From Methanothrix sp. (GTDB lineage Archaea > Halobacteriota > Methanosarcinia > Methanotrichales > Methanotrichaceae), in NCBI GenBank assembly GCA_028682845.1, contig JAJRAT010000153.1, positions 1 to 5,210 on the forward strand: 5,210 nucleotides of DNA, read 5' to 3'. The position numbers were made by a program, and so were the translations under genes. The notes beneath the pieces are model-generated. The model did no database searches. It was not told the DNA's origin and saw only the letters and a program-made list of their open reading frames with translations. This document shows, piece by piece, positions 1 to 4,813 of this stretch. Each line of letters begins with the position of its first letter. Within the stretch, counting starts at the first letter, position 1.

Positions 1-204
1 CAGATCCTCGGGCTCCGGGTACCTCTCCGGCGAGATGCTCCGCAGCGCCTCAGCTACCCGCGGGCTGGGGCCGTAGGGATTCTCGTTGCTGCCCAGCTTC
101 ACGATCTCCTCCGGCTTCAGGCCGTACTTGCGGGAGATCTCGGTAAAGCCCTTGCCCGCCACGTAGGGTTTGAGGGTTCCGAGGCACGGCCTTAACTTTT
201 GCAT
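1..204 (-). CDS. hisC: Histidinol-phosphate aminotransferase, N-terminal part (runs off left edge)
   Basis: The first 68 codons of a PLP-dependent class I/II aminotransferase are visible, read from an ATG at 204-202. HisC converts imidazole acetol-phosphate plus glutamate to histidinol-phosphate in histidine synthesis, in the cytoplasm. The sequence shows the HisC N-terminal signature LGSNENPYGPSP at residues 37-48, then RYPEPED at residues 61-67, which matches the family's usual RYPDP element. The PLP lysine and the rest of the protein lie outside the window. The start is chosen because it lies 4 bases after the argD stop and gives a normal short N-terminus. No clear Shine-Dalgarno sequence precedes it, so translational coupling to argD is likely (inference). 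Other class I aminotransferases share parts of this motif, but the SNENPYGPSP form strongly favours HisC. Confidence 0.92.
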   Translation of the reverse strand, partial: MQKLRPCLGTLKPYVAGKGFTEISRKYGLKPEEIVKLGSNENPYGPSPRVAEALRSISPERYPEPEDL

Positions 205-208
205 CAGA

Positions 209-1357
209 TCAGAGCAATTCGCCAATGACGTCCACCACTTTGTCGATCTCTTCCCTGCCGACCACCAGAGGCGGTATGAATCGGATGGTGTGCTCGCCGG
301 TGTTGTTGAGCAGCACGCCTTCTTGCAGCGCCTTCTCCACAAGCGTCTTGCAGTCTGCATCCAGGTCCACGCCGACCATCAAGCCCTGGCCGCGAACCTC
401 GCGCGGGCCCAGGCTCTGCAGCTTCTCGCGCAGATAGCGGCCCATATCCTCCGAGCGCTCCACCAGCCGCTCGCTCTTTATGACATCGATGCTGGCGAGG
501 GCCGCAGCACTGATCATGGCTCCGCCGGCGAAGGTTGATCCGTGGTCTCCCTTCTGGAAAGCCTCTGCCGCAGAGCCGGTGGCCAGCATCGCGCCCATGG
601 GCAGGCCGCCGGCCAGCGCCTTGGCCAGAGTGATGATATCGGGCTGCACGCCGGAGTGCTCCTTGCCGAACCACTTTCCCGTGCGGCCAAATCCGGTCTG
701 CACCTCGTCAAAGATGAGCAGCGCCCCGGCATCATCGCAGATCTGGCGGGCGGCGCGCAGATATTCGGCATCGGCCACGTAGACACCGGCCTCGCCCTGC
801 ACCGGCTCCAGTATTACGGCTCCGGTCTCGCGAGTTACGGCTGCCTTCAGGGCTTCGGTATCGTTGTAGGGCACGAACAACGCTTCATTCAGGGGCCGGA
901 AGGGCTCGCGGTAGACTGCCTTGTAGGTATTGCCGAGCGCCCCCAGGGTGCGCCCGTGAAAGCACCTCTCCGCAGCCACAATGCCGGATTTGCCCGTAGC
1001 CCGGCGGGTCAGCTTGAGGGCCGCCTCCACGCTCTCTGCGCCGGAGTTGCAGAAATAGGCCCGCTTCATGCCGGTGAGCTTCTTCAGCACTTCCGCAAGC
1101 TGCACCTGCTTTTCCGTGTAGTAGAGGTTGGAGGTATGAATGAGGATACCGGCCTGCTTGCGGATGGCCTCGACCACGGCCGGGTGGCAGTGGCCCACGT
1201 TGTTCACGGCGATGCCGGCCACGAAGTCCAGGTACTCTTTCCCCCCGGAGTCCCAAACCTTGACGCCGGAGCCGCGCACCAGCACGACATCCTGGCGGCC
1301 ATAAGTTGGAAAGATGGCCTCGGACTCGCGCTTCTTTAGATCGTCCTTGTCTATCAT
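209..1357 (-). CDS. argD: Acetylornithine aminotransferase (class III PLP aminotransferase)
   Basis: This enzyme transfers the amino group of glutamate to N-acetylglutamate semialdehyde, giving N-acetylornithine in arginine synthesis; relatives also act in lysine synthesis. Numbered from the ATG at 1357, the protein has 382 residues, normal for the family. Visible landmarks are VNNVGHCHP near 52-59, NSGAE at 104-108 (PLP phosphate binding), EPVQGE at 184-189, LIFDEVQTGFGRTG at 214-227 with Asp217 contacting the PLP ring, and TLAKALAGGLP at 243-253 with Lys246 as Schiff-base lysine. GSTFAGGAM replaces the commoner GSTFGGNPL, a modest variation. The frame stays open upstream to an ATG at 1513, but the extra 52 codons are low-complexity, AT-rich and lack family similarity, so the start at 1357 (MIDKDDLKK) is preferred. 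It is followed after 4 bases by hisC, probably in one transcript. LysJ-type or other class III specificity cannot be excluded. Confidence 0.94.
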   Translation of the reverse strand: MIDKDDLKKRESEAIFPTYGRQDVVLVRGSGVKVWDSGGKEYLDFVAGIAVNNVGHCHPAVVEAIRKQAGILIHTSNLYYTEKQVQLAEVLKKLTGMKRAYFCNSGAESVEAALKLTRRATGKSGIVAAERCFHGRTLGALGNTYKAVYREPFRPLNEALFVPYNDTEALKAAVTRETGAVILEPVQGEAGVYVADAEYLRAARQICDDAGALLIFDEVQTGFGRTGKWFGKEHSGVQPDIITLAKALAGGLPMGAMLATGSAAEAFQKGDHGSTFAGGAMISAAALASIDVIKSERLVERSEDMGRYLREKLQSLGPREVRGQGLMVGVDLDADCKTLVEKALQEGVLLNNTGEHTIRFIPPLVVGREEIDKVVDVIGELL

Positions 1358-1479
1358 GGAAATTACTTCTGAATTTGCCTCAAAGGATGCTGCCTGCCTT
1401 GTCATCTTCAATACACACTCTTGAACTTGCATTCCATCGCGCTGCTTGAATACAATGCAATCATAATTTGGGAAAGAAA

Positions 1480-1493
1480 GTATATAGCTTCCG
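1480..1493 (-). promoter_or_regulatory. Putative archaeal BRE/TATA promoter of argD-hisC
   Basis: On the minus strand the sequence reads CGGAAG followed by CTATATAC, resembling a purine-rich BRE plus TATA box. A start about 25 bases downstream would fall near 1458, giving a leader of about 100 bases before the ATG at 1357. If correct, the ATG at 1513 could not be used, which supports the shorter ArgD. Read by eye only. Confidence 0.45.
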
Positions 1494-1528
1494 CTCTGGA
1501 TCGGGCTTTGCATAGTGACCTTGCATAG

Positions 1529-1538
1529 AAATATCTAT
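1529..1538 (+). promoter_or_regulatory. Putative TATA box of the antitoxin-toxin operon
   Basis: The AT-rich element AAATATCTAT sits about 30 bases before the antitoxin ATG at 1566. This spacing would give an almost leaderless transcript, common in archaea. The region between this and the argD promoter is a short divergent control region. The match to consensus is weak. Confidence 0.3.
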
Positions 1539-1565
1539 CTACTTACAATCCTTACAGTATTATTC

Positions 1566-1750
1566 ATGCTCGCAACAAAACGCATTCCTGTGACGGAGGC
1601 CGTGTGGGTTGAGTTGTCGGACCTCAAATCGGCAGGACAGACATACTCTCAACTCCTGGAAGAGATGATCGAGGATAGGAAAAAGGCAGGCTTTTCCGAG
1701 ATATGGAAAAAATTGAGGAAGAAAGCGAGTTTGTGGAGTTTCCATGGTAG
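1566..1750 (+). CDS. Antitoxin of a RelE-type toxin pair, reading frame broken at an A6 run
   Basis: This small acidic protein probably neutralises the toxin encoded immediately downstream. From the ATG at 1566 it reads MLATKRIPVTEAVW, then LKSAGQTYSQLLEEMIEDRK, then SEIWKK. The pattern of a short basic start, xIPVTExVW, and a helix with SxLLExMIE matches a small antitoxin family common in methanogens (DUF7557/VapB-like; name recalled, not searched). After SEIWKK, at the A6 run 1707-1712, the frame switches to LRKKAS and runs on to 1874, deep inside the toxin gene. Restoring one A gives WKKIEEESEFVEFPW and a stop at 1748-1750 that overlaps the toxin ATG, the usual TA-operon layout. The coordinates given follow that repaired reading; as sequenced, the open frame is 1566-1874. 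The cause could be a homopolymer sequencing error, a true mutation or -1 frameshifting. Confidence 0.72.
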
Positions 1751-2034
1751 CCTTTCGGCTAGTCATCAAGAAAAACGCCTTGGAGTTTGTCAACGCATTA
1801 CCATCAAAAAGCCAACGGATTGTGAGAGAAAAATGCAAAACACTTGCAAACGATCCATTCCCAGGCGACGGTGACAGAGAGCTAATTCAGCGAAAGGGCC
1901 ATGAAGATATTTATCGTTTGCATATTTCGAGATCCTATACCGCTTTTTACAAGATATATAAAGACGAGAAAATGGTTAAGATACTGGAGATCACAACCAT
2001 TGAGCAGGCGCACAAAATATATGGTCGATTCTAA
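1744..2034 (+). CDS. RelE/ParE-family toxin
   Basis: This 96-residue basic protein has the RelE/ParE superfamily pattern: an N-terminal strand MVAFRLVIKK, a helical hairpin at about 11-37 (FVNALPSKSQRIVREK), then beta strands carrying DIYRLHISRSYTAFYKIY at 55-72 and KILEITTIEQAHKIY at 79-93. In this fold such proteins either cleave mRNA in the ribosomal A site (RelE) or inhibit gyrase (ParE); the sequence does not settle which. The YRLHI, SYTAFY and EQAHKxY segments match an archaeal RelE-like group. The ATG overlaps the repaired antitoxin stop as ATGGTAG, and a GGAG at 1735-1738 inside the antitoxin gene can serve as its ribosome binding site. Length and domain are intact. If the antitoxin frameshift were real, an active toxin would be left with a damaged antidote, which argues for either an assembly error or an inactive or trans-neutralised toxin. 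Confidence 0.87.
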   Translation: MVAFRLVIKKNALEFVNALPSKSQRIVREKCKTLANDPFPGDGDRELIQRKGHEDIYRLHISRSYTAFYKIYKDEKMVKILEITTIEQAHKIYGRF

Positions 2035-2043
2035 TAAAATGGC

Positions 2044-2130
2044 TCAGACCTTTTCCAGCGGTTCGCGCTCGATTATATAGATGCCAAAAGCCTGCTTCCG
2101 TTCATGATTCCTGATTCGTCTCCGTCGCAT
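2044..2130 (-). other. Short open frame overlapping the RHH gene end, with a protein-like tail
   Basis: A 28-codon frame starts at an ATG inside the last codons of the RHH gene (2130-2128) and stops at 2046-2044. The first part, MRRRRIRNHERK, is arginine-rich and coincides with the RHH reading. The part beyond the RHH stop reads QAFGIYIIEREPLEKV and looks like the genuine C-terminus of a protein (hydrophobic strand, charged turn, short tail). It may be the leftover end of a gene, perhaps a lost partner of the RHH protein, or chance. No ribosome binding site stands out and I do not recognise a family. Confidence 0.25.
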
Positions 2131-2317
2131 GGAACCTTTTCTCGTGGGCTGCAATGGCATTGTTCACAAGATCCCTGTAAGCGGAAGTTGGAGGCTTTTT
2201 CAGACCGATCACCAGAAGCTCCCTGACAACATCGCTCTTGCTGCGCCCGGAAGCCACGATACGGTTCTCGATGGCCTCTAAAATGTCATCCTCCACCAGC
2301 ACGGATAATTGTTTCAT
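2102..2317 (-). CDS. Ribbon-helix-helix (CopG/Arc-like) regulator or antitoxin
   Basis: The protein has 71 residues from the ATG at 2317. The N-terminus MKQLSVLVEDD gives the DNA-binding beta strand. Helix one is ILEAIENRIVASG (about 12-24) and helix two follows SKSDVVRELLVIGLK (about 26-40). The G-R-S-K-S-D-V-V-R-E-L turn is a typical RHH signature. RHH proteins dimerise and insert the strand pair in the major groove; many are antitoxins or autorepressors. The C-terminal 30 residues (KPPTSAYRD through ETNQES) could bind a partner, but no complete toxin gene follows, only a short coding-like tail. The frame is open upstream to 2446, but that extension covers the AT-rich divergent control region and is not protein-like, so the start at 2317 is preferred. 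It converges with the RelE toxin gene and diverges from the AbrB-like gene. Solitary regulator or orphan antitoxin are both possible. Confidence 0.84.
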   Translation of the reverse strand: MKQLSVLVEDDILEAIENRIVASGRSKSDVVRELLVIGLKKPPTSAYRDLVNNAIAAHEKRFHATETNQES

Positions 2318-2318
2318 G

Positions 2319-2350
2319 TTATGGTATATCATATTATGAATTGATAAATT
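2319..2350 (-). promoter_or_regulatory. Putative promoter and operator of the RHH gene
   Basis: On the minus strand AATTTATCAA (2350-2341) can act as a TATA box about 26-30 bases before the ATG at 2317, implying a leaderless or nearly leaderless transcript. Between it and the start lies TTATGGTATAT (2319-2329 on the plus strand), one arm of an inverted repeat whose partner is at 2428-2438. A site at this position could block its own promoter, as expected for autorepression by a small DNA-binding protein (inference). Confidence 0.35.
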
Positions 2351-2367
2351 GTTCGGCGGAAGTCCGG

Positions 2368-2398
2368 CAGATATTCCGTCAGACATCAGTGCAGACAT
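2368..2398. repeat. Three CAGAYAT iterons with 12-bp period
   Basis: CAGATAT at 2368-2374, CAGACAT at 2380-2386 and CAGACAT at 2392-2398 begin exactly 12 bases apart. The second and third 12-mers agree at 10 of 12 positions. They lie midway between the divergent RHH and AbrB-like genes. Short, regularly spaced heptamers are typical targets of ribbon-helix-helix repressors, so this is a candidate operator. Confidence 0.45.
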
Positions 2399-2427
2399 TA
2401 GTATGATTAATAGGGGGCGAAATACTA

Positions 2428-2438
2428 ATATACCATAA
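2428..2438. repeat. Right arm of an 11-bp inverted repeat in the divergent control region
   Basis: ATATACCATAA here is the exact reverse complement of TTATGGTATAT at 2319-2329. One copy lies next to the predicted RHH gene start, the other just before the predicted TATA element of the AbrB-like gene. The arrangement would let one DNA-binding protein act on both promoters. AT-richness raises the chance of coincidence, but the central GG/CC and 11-bp length make it noteworthy. Confidence 0.4.
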
Positions 2439-2445
2439 TAGATCA

Positions 2446-2455
2446 TGTTATATTA
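2446..2455 (+). promoter_or_regulatory. Putative TATA box of the AbrB-like gene
   Basis: TGTTATATTA is a reasonable TATA-like element. Transcription would begin near 2476, leaving a leader of roughly 50 bases before the ATG at 2525. It is bracketed by a direct repeat GATCATG at 2441-2447 and 2463-2469, which could be further protein-binding sites. Read by eye only. Confidence 0.3.
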
Positions 2456-2524
2456 GAAAATTGATCATGCTACGACCACAATACTGCGACCTGAGCATAG
2501 CGATTATCGACCAGGGGAAAAGAA

Positions 2525-2677
2525 ATGAAGCTCAATCAAATGTTACTTCATTCAGTCAACGGCAGCGGAAAGATAAAATTATCCAAAGAGGCGATGGAAG
2601 AAGCGGGATTGGTTCCCGGCAGGCGGATCGAGATTATTATCGAGAAAGGCGTAATAACGATTCGTCCCCCAACTTAA
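2525..2677 (+). CDS. Small AbrB/MazE-like (SpoVT-AbrB fold) DNA-binding protein
   Basis: This 50-residue frame (ATG 2525-2527, TAA 2675-2677) is short enough to be missed by size-filtered gene finders. Residues 15-48 follow the swapped-hairpin AbrB pattern: GKIKLSKEAMEEAGL, then VPGRRIEIII, then EKGVITIRPP. That is strand, short helix, the conserved 'Gl-x-pG-x-x-i-e-i' turn, and a final strand-turn-strand. Proteins of this fold are MazE/VapB-type antitoxins or stand-alone archaeal regulators and bind DNA as dimers. A weak AGGGG at 2513-2517 precedes the start by 7 bases. No toxin gene (MazF, PIN or RelE) follows before the hydrolase, so it is an orphan antitoxin or a regulator. It diverges from the RHH gene across about 207 bp containing repeats that either protein might bind. 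Confidence 0.78.
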   Translation: MKLNQMLLHSVNGSGKIKLSKEAMEEAGLVPGRRIEIIIEKGVITIRPPT

Positions 2678-2691
2678 TTTTTATCTTATAA
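2678..2691 (+). terminator. Oligo-T end signal after the AbrB-like gene
   Basis: A T5 run at 2678-2682, followed by further T-rich sequence, starts directly after the TAA stop. Archaeal RNA polymerase commonly terminates at such oligo-T tracts without a hairpin. Confidence 0.4.
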
Positions 2692-2695
2692 CTGT

Positions 2696-2731
2696 AAAAA
2701 TATTGATAAGGGCAGATCCGAATGCCTGCCC
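2696..2731 (-). terminator. Hairpin plus T-rich tail downstream of the MBL hydrolase gene
   Basis: GGGCAG (2710-2715) pairs perfectly with CTGCCC (2726-2731) around a 10-base loop. Read on the minus strand, the stem is followed by TTATCAATATTTTT, ending in the T5 complementary to 2696-2700. It lies 32 bases beyond the hydrolase stop, an appropriate position for a transcript end. Confidence 0.5.
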
Positions 2732-2762
2732 AGAGATCTCTTATTTCTCTGACGACAGCTCT

Positions 2763-3401
2763 CTAAATGCTCTTTGCAAACCGAAGGCTCATTTGAATCT
2801 GGCGGTTTACGTCGCGACTGGTGATTTCCATGTGGCCCGGATACATGGTTTTGACATCCATTTTGGCCAACCGCTCGATGGACTTGACCAGCTCGGCAGT
2901 GTCGCCGCCGTACATGTCCGTCCTGCCTATGTTCCCGTCCGGAAAGACTGTGTCGCCGGAGAAGAGCACCTTCTCGGTCCTCTCGTAAAGGCACAGGCTG
3001 CCCTGTGAGTGGCCGGGCGTCTCCATGACCTCCAGCTTCCACTTTCCCGTGTCCAGGACCATGCCTTCCTTGAGGGTCTCGTCCACTTTGTATTCCGGGG
3101 CCTGCTGGCCGAAGAGGTAAGAGACGGATGCCAGGTCGTCGCCGATGCAGCCCACCTCCTTGTCGCTCAAGAGCAGCCGCGCACCCGTGGCCTCCTTCAG
3201 TTGAGGAGCTGCACCGGAGTGATCGTGGTGGCAGTGAGTGAGAACGATCATCTCAATCTTCGTGGGATCAATGAATTTCTTGATATTTTTTAAGGTCGGT
3301 CCCGCCATCATGCCGGCATCTACCAGAATGGGCCTCTCGTCCAGGACCAGGTAGACATTGCCATCAAAGGCAGCACCGCTAACCTTATGCACTTCGACCA
3401 T
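2763..3401 (-). CDS. MBL-fold metallohydrolase (glyoxalase II-like)
   Basis: This 212-residue, single-domain protein has the metallo-beta-lactamase fold with all expected metal ligands: THCHHDHSG at 55-63 supplying His56, His58, Asp60 and His61 (HxHxDH), TPGHSQGS at 128-135 with His131, FSGDTVF at 147-153 with bridging Asp150, and PGH at 188-190 with His190. Such enzymes hydrolyse thioesters, esters or phosphoesters with a di-zinc or iron-zinc centre. The GHSxGS and GDTxF elements place it in the glyoxalase II-like branch, but the substrate is not evident. It has no signal peptide, so it is probably cytoplasmic. Length is typical of stand-alone archaeal members and lacks the longer C-terminal substrate domain of classical glyoxalase II. 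The ATG at 3401 is preceded by GGTG (3412-3409, minus strand), a plausible ribosome binding site, supporting this start. It is divergent from thiC across 54 bp. Confidence 0.94.
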   Translation of the reverse strand: MVEVHKVSGAAFDGNVYLVLDERPILVDAGMMAGPTLKNIKKFIDPTKIEMIVLTHCHHDHSGAAPQLKEATGARLLLSDKEVGCIGDDLASVSYLFGQQAPEYKVDETLKEGMVLDTGKWKLEVMETPGHSQGSLCLYERTEKVLFSGDTVFPDGNIGRTDMYGGDTAELVKSIERLAKMDVKTMYPGHMEITSRDVNRQIQMSLRFAKSI

Positions 3402-3435
3402 CGATAAACACCAGCAGGACGCTTTGTAGTTCTTA

Positions 3436-3445
3436 CAATATATTA
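3436..3445 (-). promoter_or_regulatory. Putative TATA box in the MBL hydrolase/thiC divergent gap
   Basis: CAATATATTA (minus strand TAATATATTG) is the clearest TATA-like element in the 54-bp gap. For the hydrolase it would put the start near 3415, 14 bases before the ATG. Read in the thiC direction it would put transcription near 3466, at or after the first thiC start codons, so thiC may use a weaker element near 3403-3410 (CGATAAAC) or start at the ATG at 3465. The gap is too short for a TPP riboswitch. Confidence 0.4.
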
Positions 3446-3455
3446 GTTGGTATCA

Positions 3456-4733
3456 ATGACCCTGATGGAAGAGGCAAGCAGAGGGCGCGTGCCCCGCGAA
3501 ATCGATAGTGTGGCAGAGCGTGAGGGAATCGATCCGGCAAAGTTGGCGAGGCTGGTGGCGACGGGACGCGTCGTCATACCCCGAAACATACGCCGCGAGA
3601 ATTTAGTGCCCGTGGGCGTTGGAGAAATGCTCACCACCAAGGTGAACGTGAACGTCGGCACCTCGAAGAGCCTGGACTCCCCAGAGACGGAAGTTGAGAA
3701 GGCCCTGGCGGCGGTGGCCTCGGGCGCGGATGCGGTGATGGATCTTTCCACGGGCGGCGACCTGGATCTGGTGCGCCGCAAGATCCTGGATGCCGTGCAC
3801 ATTCCCGTGGGCTCCGTGCCCATCTACAACGCTGCAGTCAAGAAGGACGTGAGCAGCCAGGGTCTCTTCGATGCTCTGGAGAAACACGCCAAGGACGGCG
3901 TTGACTTTGTGACCATTCACGCCGGTGTGAACAAGAACAGCCTGGAGAGGCTGCACCAGGACCCGCGAGTTATGGGCGTGGTGAGCCGGGGAGGCTCCCT
4001 GACCATGAAGTACATCGCGGAGACGGACGAGGACAATCCCTACTATGCGGAGTTTGATTATCTCCTGGAGATGGCTAAAGAGTACGACCTGACCCTGAGT
4101 TTGGGCGACGGCCTGCGACCGGGCTGCATCGAGGACGCCTCGGACCGGGCCAAGTACATGGAGTTCATCATGCTCGGAGAGCTGGTCAAGCGCGCGCGAG
4201 CCGCCGGAGTTCAGGCGATGGTGGAAGGGCCGGGCCACGTTCCCGCGGACGAGATTCAGACATCAGTGAAGGCCATGAAGTACCTGACCGACGGAGCACC
4301 GCTCTATCTTCTGGGCCCGCTGGTGACGGACGTTGCACCGGGATACGACCACATCACCGCCGCGATGGGCGGAGTGATCGCAGGCATGGCCGGAGCCGAC
4401 TTCCTCTGTGCCACCACGCCCTCCGAGCACCTCGACCTTCCCACCAAGGAGGACGTGATCGAGGGCACCTACGTCACAAGGGTGGCAGCCCACGCAGCGG
4501 ACCTCACCCGGCCAGGCGTGCGGGAGAAGGCGCGCGCGTGGGACCTGCAAATGGCCAGGGCCAGGGCGGACCTGGATTGGAACGGACAGTTCAATGCCGC
4601 CATCAATCCTGCAAGGGCAAAGCAGATTCGGCATCGGCGCGGCGTGGACACGGACACCTGCACCATGTGCTCGGAGCTGTGCGCCATTCGGCTGTCAAAA
4701 GAAGCAATGGAGAGGCAGCGGGAGCGAAAGTAA
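3456..4733 (+). CDS. thiC: Phosphomethylpyrimidine synthase ThiC (short archaeal form)
   Basis: ThiC is a radical-SAM enzyme that rearranges aminoimidazole ribotide into hydroxymethylpyrimidine phosphate for thiamine synthesis. From the ATG at 3456 the protein has 425 residues, the size of the archaeal/short bacterial type lacking the extra N-terminal domain of long bacterial ThiC. Landmarks are [11 protein letters not shown] at 40-50, STGGDL at 98-103, NAAVKK at 125-130, SRGGS at 177-181, [10 protein letters not shown] at 214-223, MVEGPGHVP at 255-263, [14 protein letters not shown] at 286-299, and CTMCSELC at 402-409 whose Cys402, Cys405 and Cys409 should bind the 4Fe-4S cluster. The cysteine spacing is Cx2Cx3C, one shorter than the Cx2Cx4C of long bacterial forms. 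Starts at TTG 3447 or ATG 3465 are possible; MTLMEEA resembles methanogen homologues and favours 3456. No TPP riboswitch fits upstream; archaeal thiamine genes are often controlled by ThiR-type repressors instead. The gene stands alone on its strand. Confidence 0.96.
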   Translation: MTLMEEASRGRVPREIDSVAEREGIDPAKLARLVATGRVVIPRNIRRENLVPVGVGEMLTTKVNVNVGTSKSLDSPETEVEKALAAVASGADAVMDLSTGGDLDLVRRKILDAVHIPVGSVPIYNAAVKKDVSSQGLFDALEKHAKDGVDFVTIHAGVNKNSLERLHQDPRVMGVVSRGGSLTMKYIAETDEDNPYYAEFDYLLEMAKEYDLTLSLGDGLRPGCIEDASDRAKYMEFIMLGELVKRARAAGVQAMVEGPGHVPADEIQTSVKAMKYLTDGAPLYLLGPLVTDVAPGYDHITAAMGGVIAGMAGADFLCATTPSEHLDLPTKEDVIEGTYVTRVAAHAADLTRPGVREKARAWDLQMARARADLDWNGQFNAAINPARAKQIRHRRGVDTDTCTMCSELCAIRLSKEAMERQRERK

Positions 4734-4752
4734 GCGGCCATCAAAATGATTT

Positions 4753-4775
4753 AAAAAAAAAATATAAAATTTTTT
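4753..4775. terminator. A10/T6 bidirectional terminator region after thiC
   Basis: Twenty bases past the thiC stop lie an A10 run (4753-4762) and a T6 run (4770-4775). On the plus strand the T6 can end the thiC transcript. On the minus strand the A10 becomes T10, suited to end a transcript from the remnant at 4814-5082. No strong hairpin was seen; oligo-T alone suffices in many archaea. Confidence 0.55.
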
Positions 4776-4813
4776 AGTCAATGGTGAAGTCCCGGATACC
4801 GGCAAAATGCAGC

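Noticed and set aside
204..674. Long minus- and plus-strand open frames overlapping argD (204-674, 542-1339, 885-1256 and others)
   Set aside because: They are shadows in GC-rich coding sequence: arginine-, proline- or histidine-rich, with no family pattern, while argD explains the region fully.
1560..1838. Minus-strand frame of 92 codons opposite the antitoxin/toxin start
   Set aside because: It is antisense to a well-supported antitoxin-toxin pair and shows no domain pattern or promoter.
2461..2691. Plus-strand frame of 76 codons across the AbrB-like region
   Set aside because: Its translation is charged and low in hydrophobic order, while the overlapping frame from 2525 gives a recognisable AbrB-like fold.
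2732..2741. Perfect 10-bp palindrome AGAGATCTCT next to the hydrolase terminator
   Set aside because: A single short palindrome with no second copy or promoter nearby; the adjacent GGGCAG/CTGCCC hairpin with T tail explains the region better.
3402..3455. TPP riboswitch ahead of thiC
   Set aside because: Only 54 bases separate thiC from the divergent gene, too short for the roughly 100-base element, and no conserved THI-box core is visible.
3603..4238. Minus-strand frames of 211, 123 and 91 codons within thiC
   Set aside because: Histidine- and valine-rich antisense shadows of the strongly conserved thiC gene.
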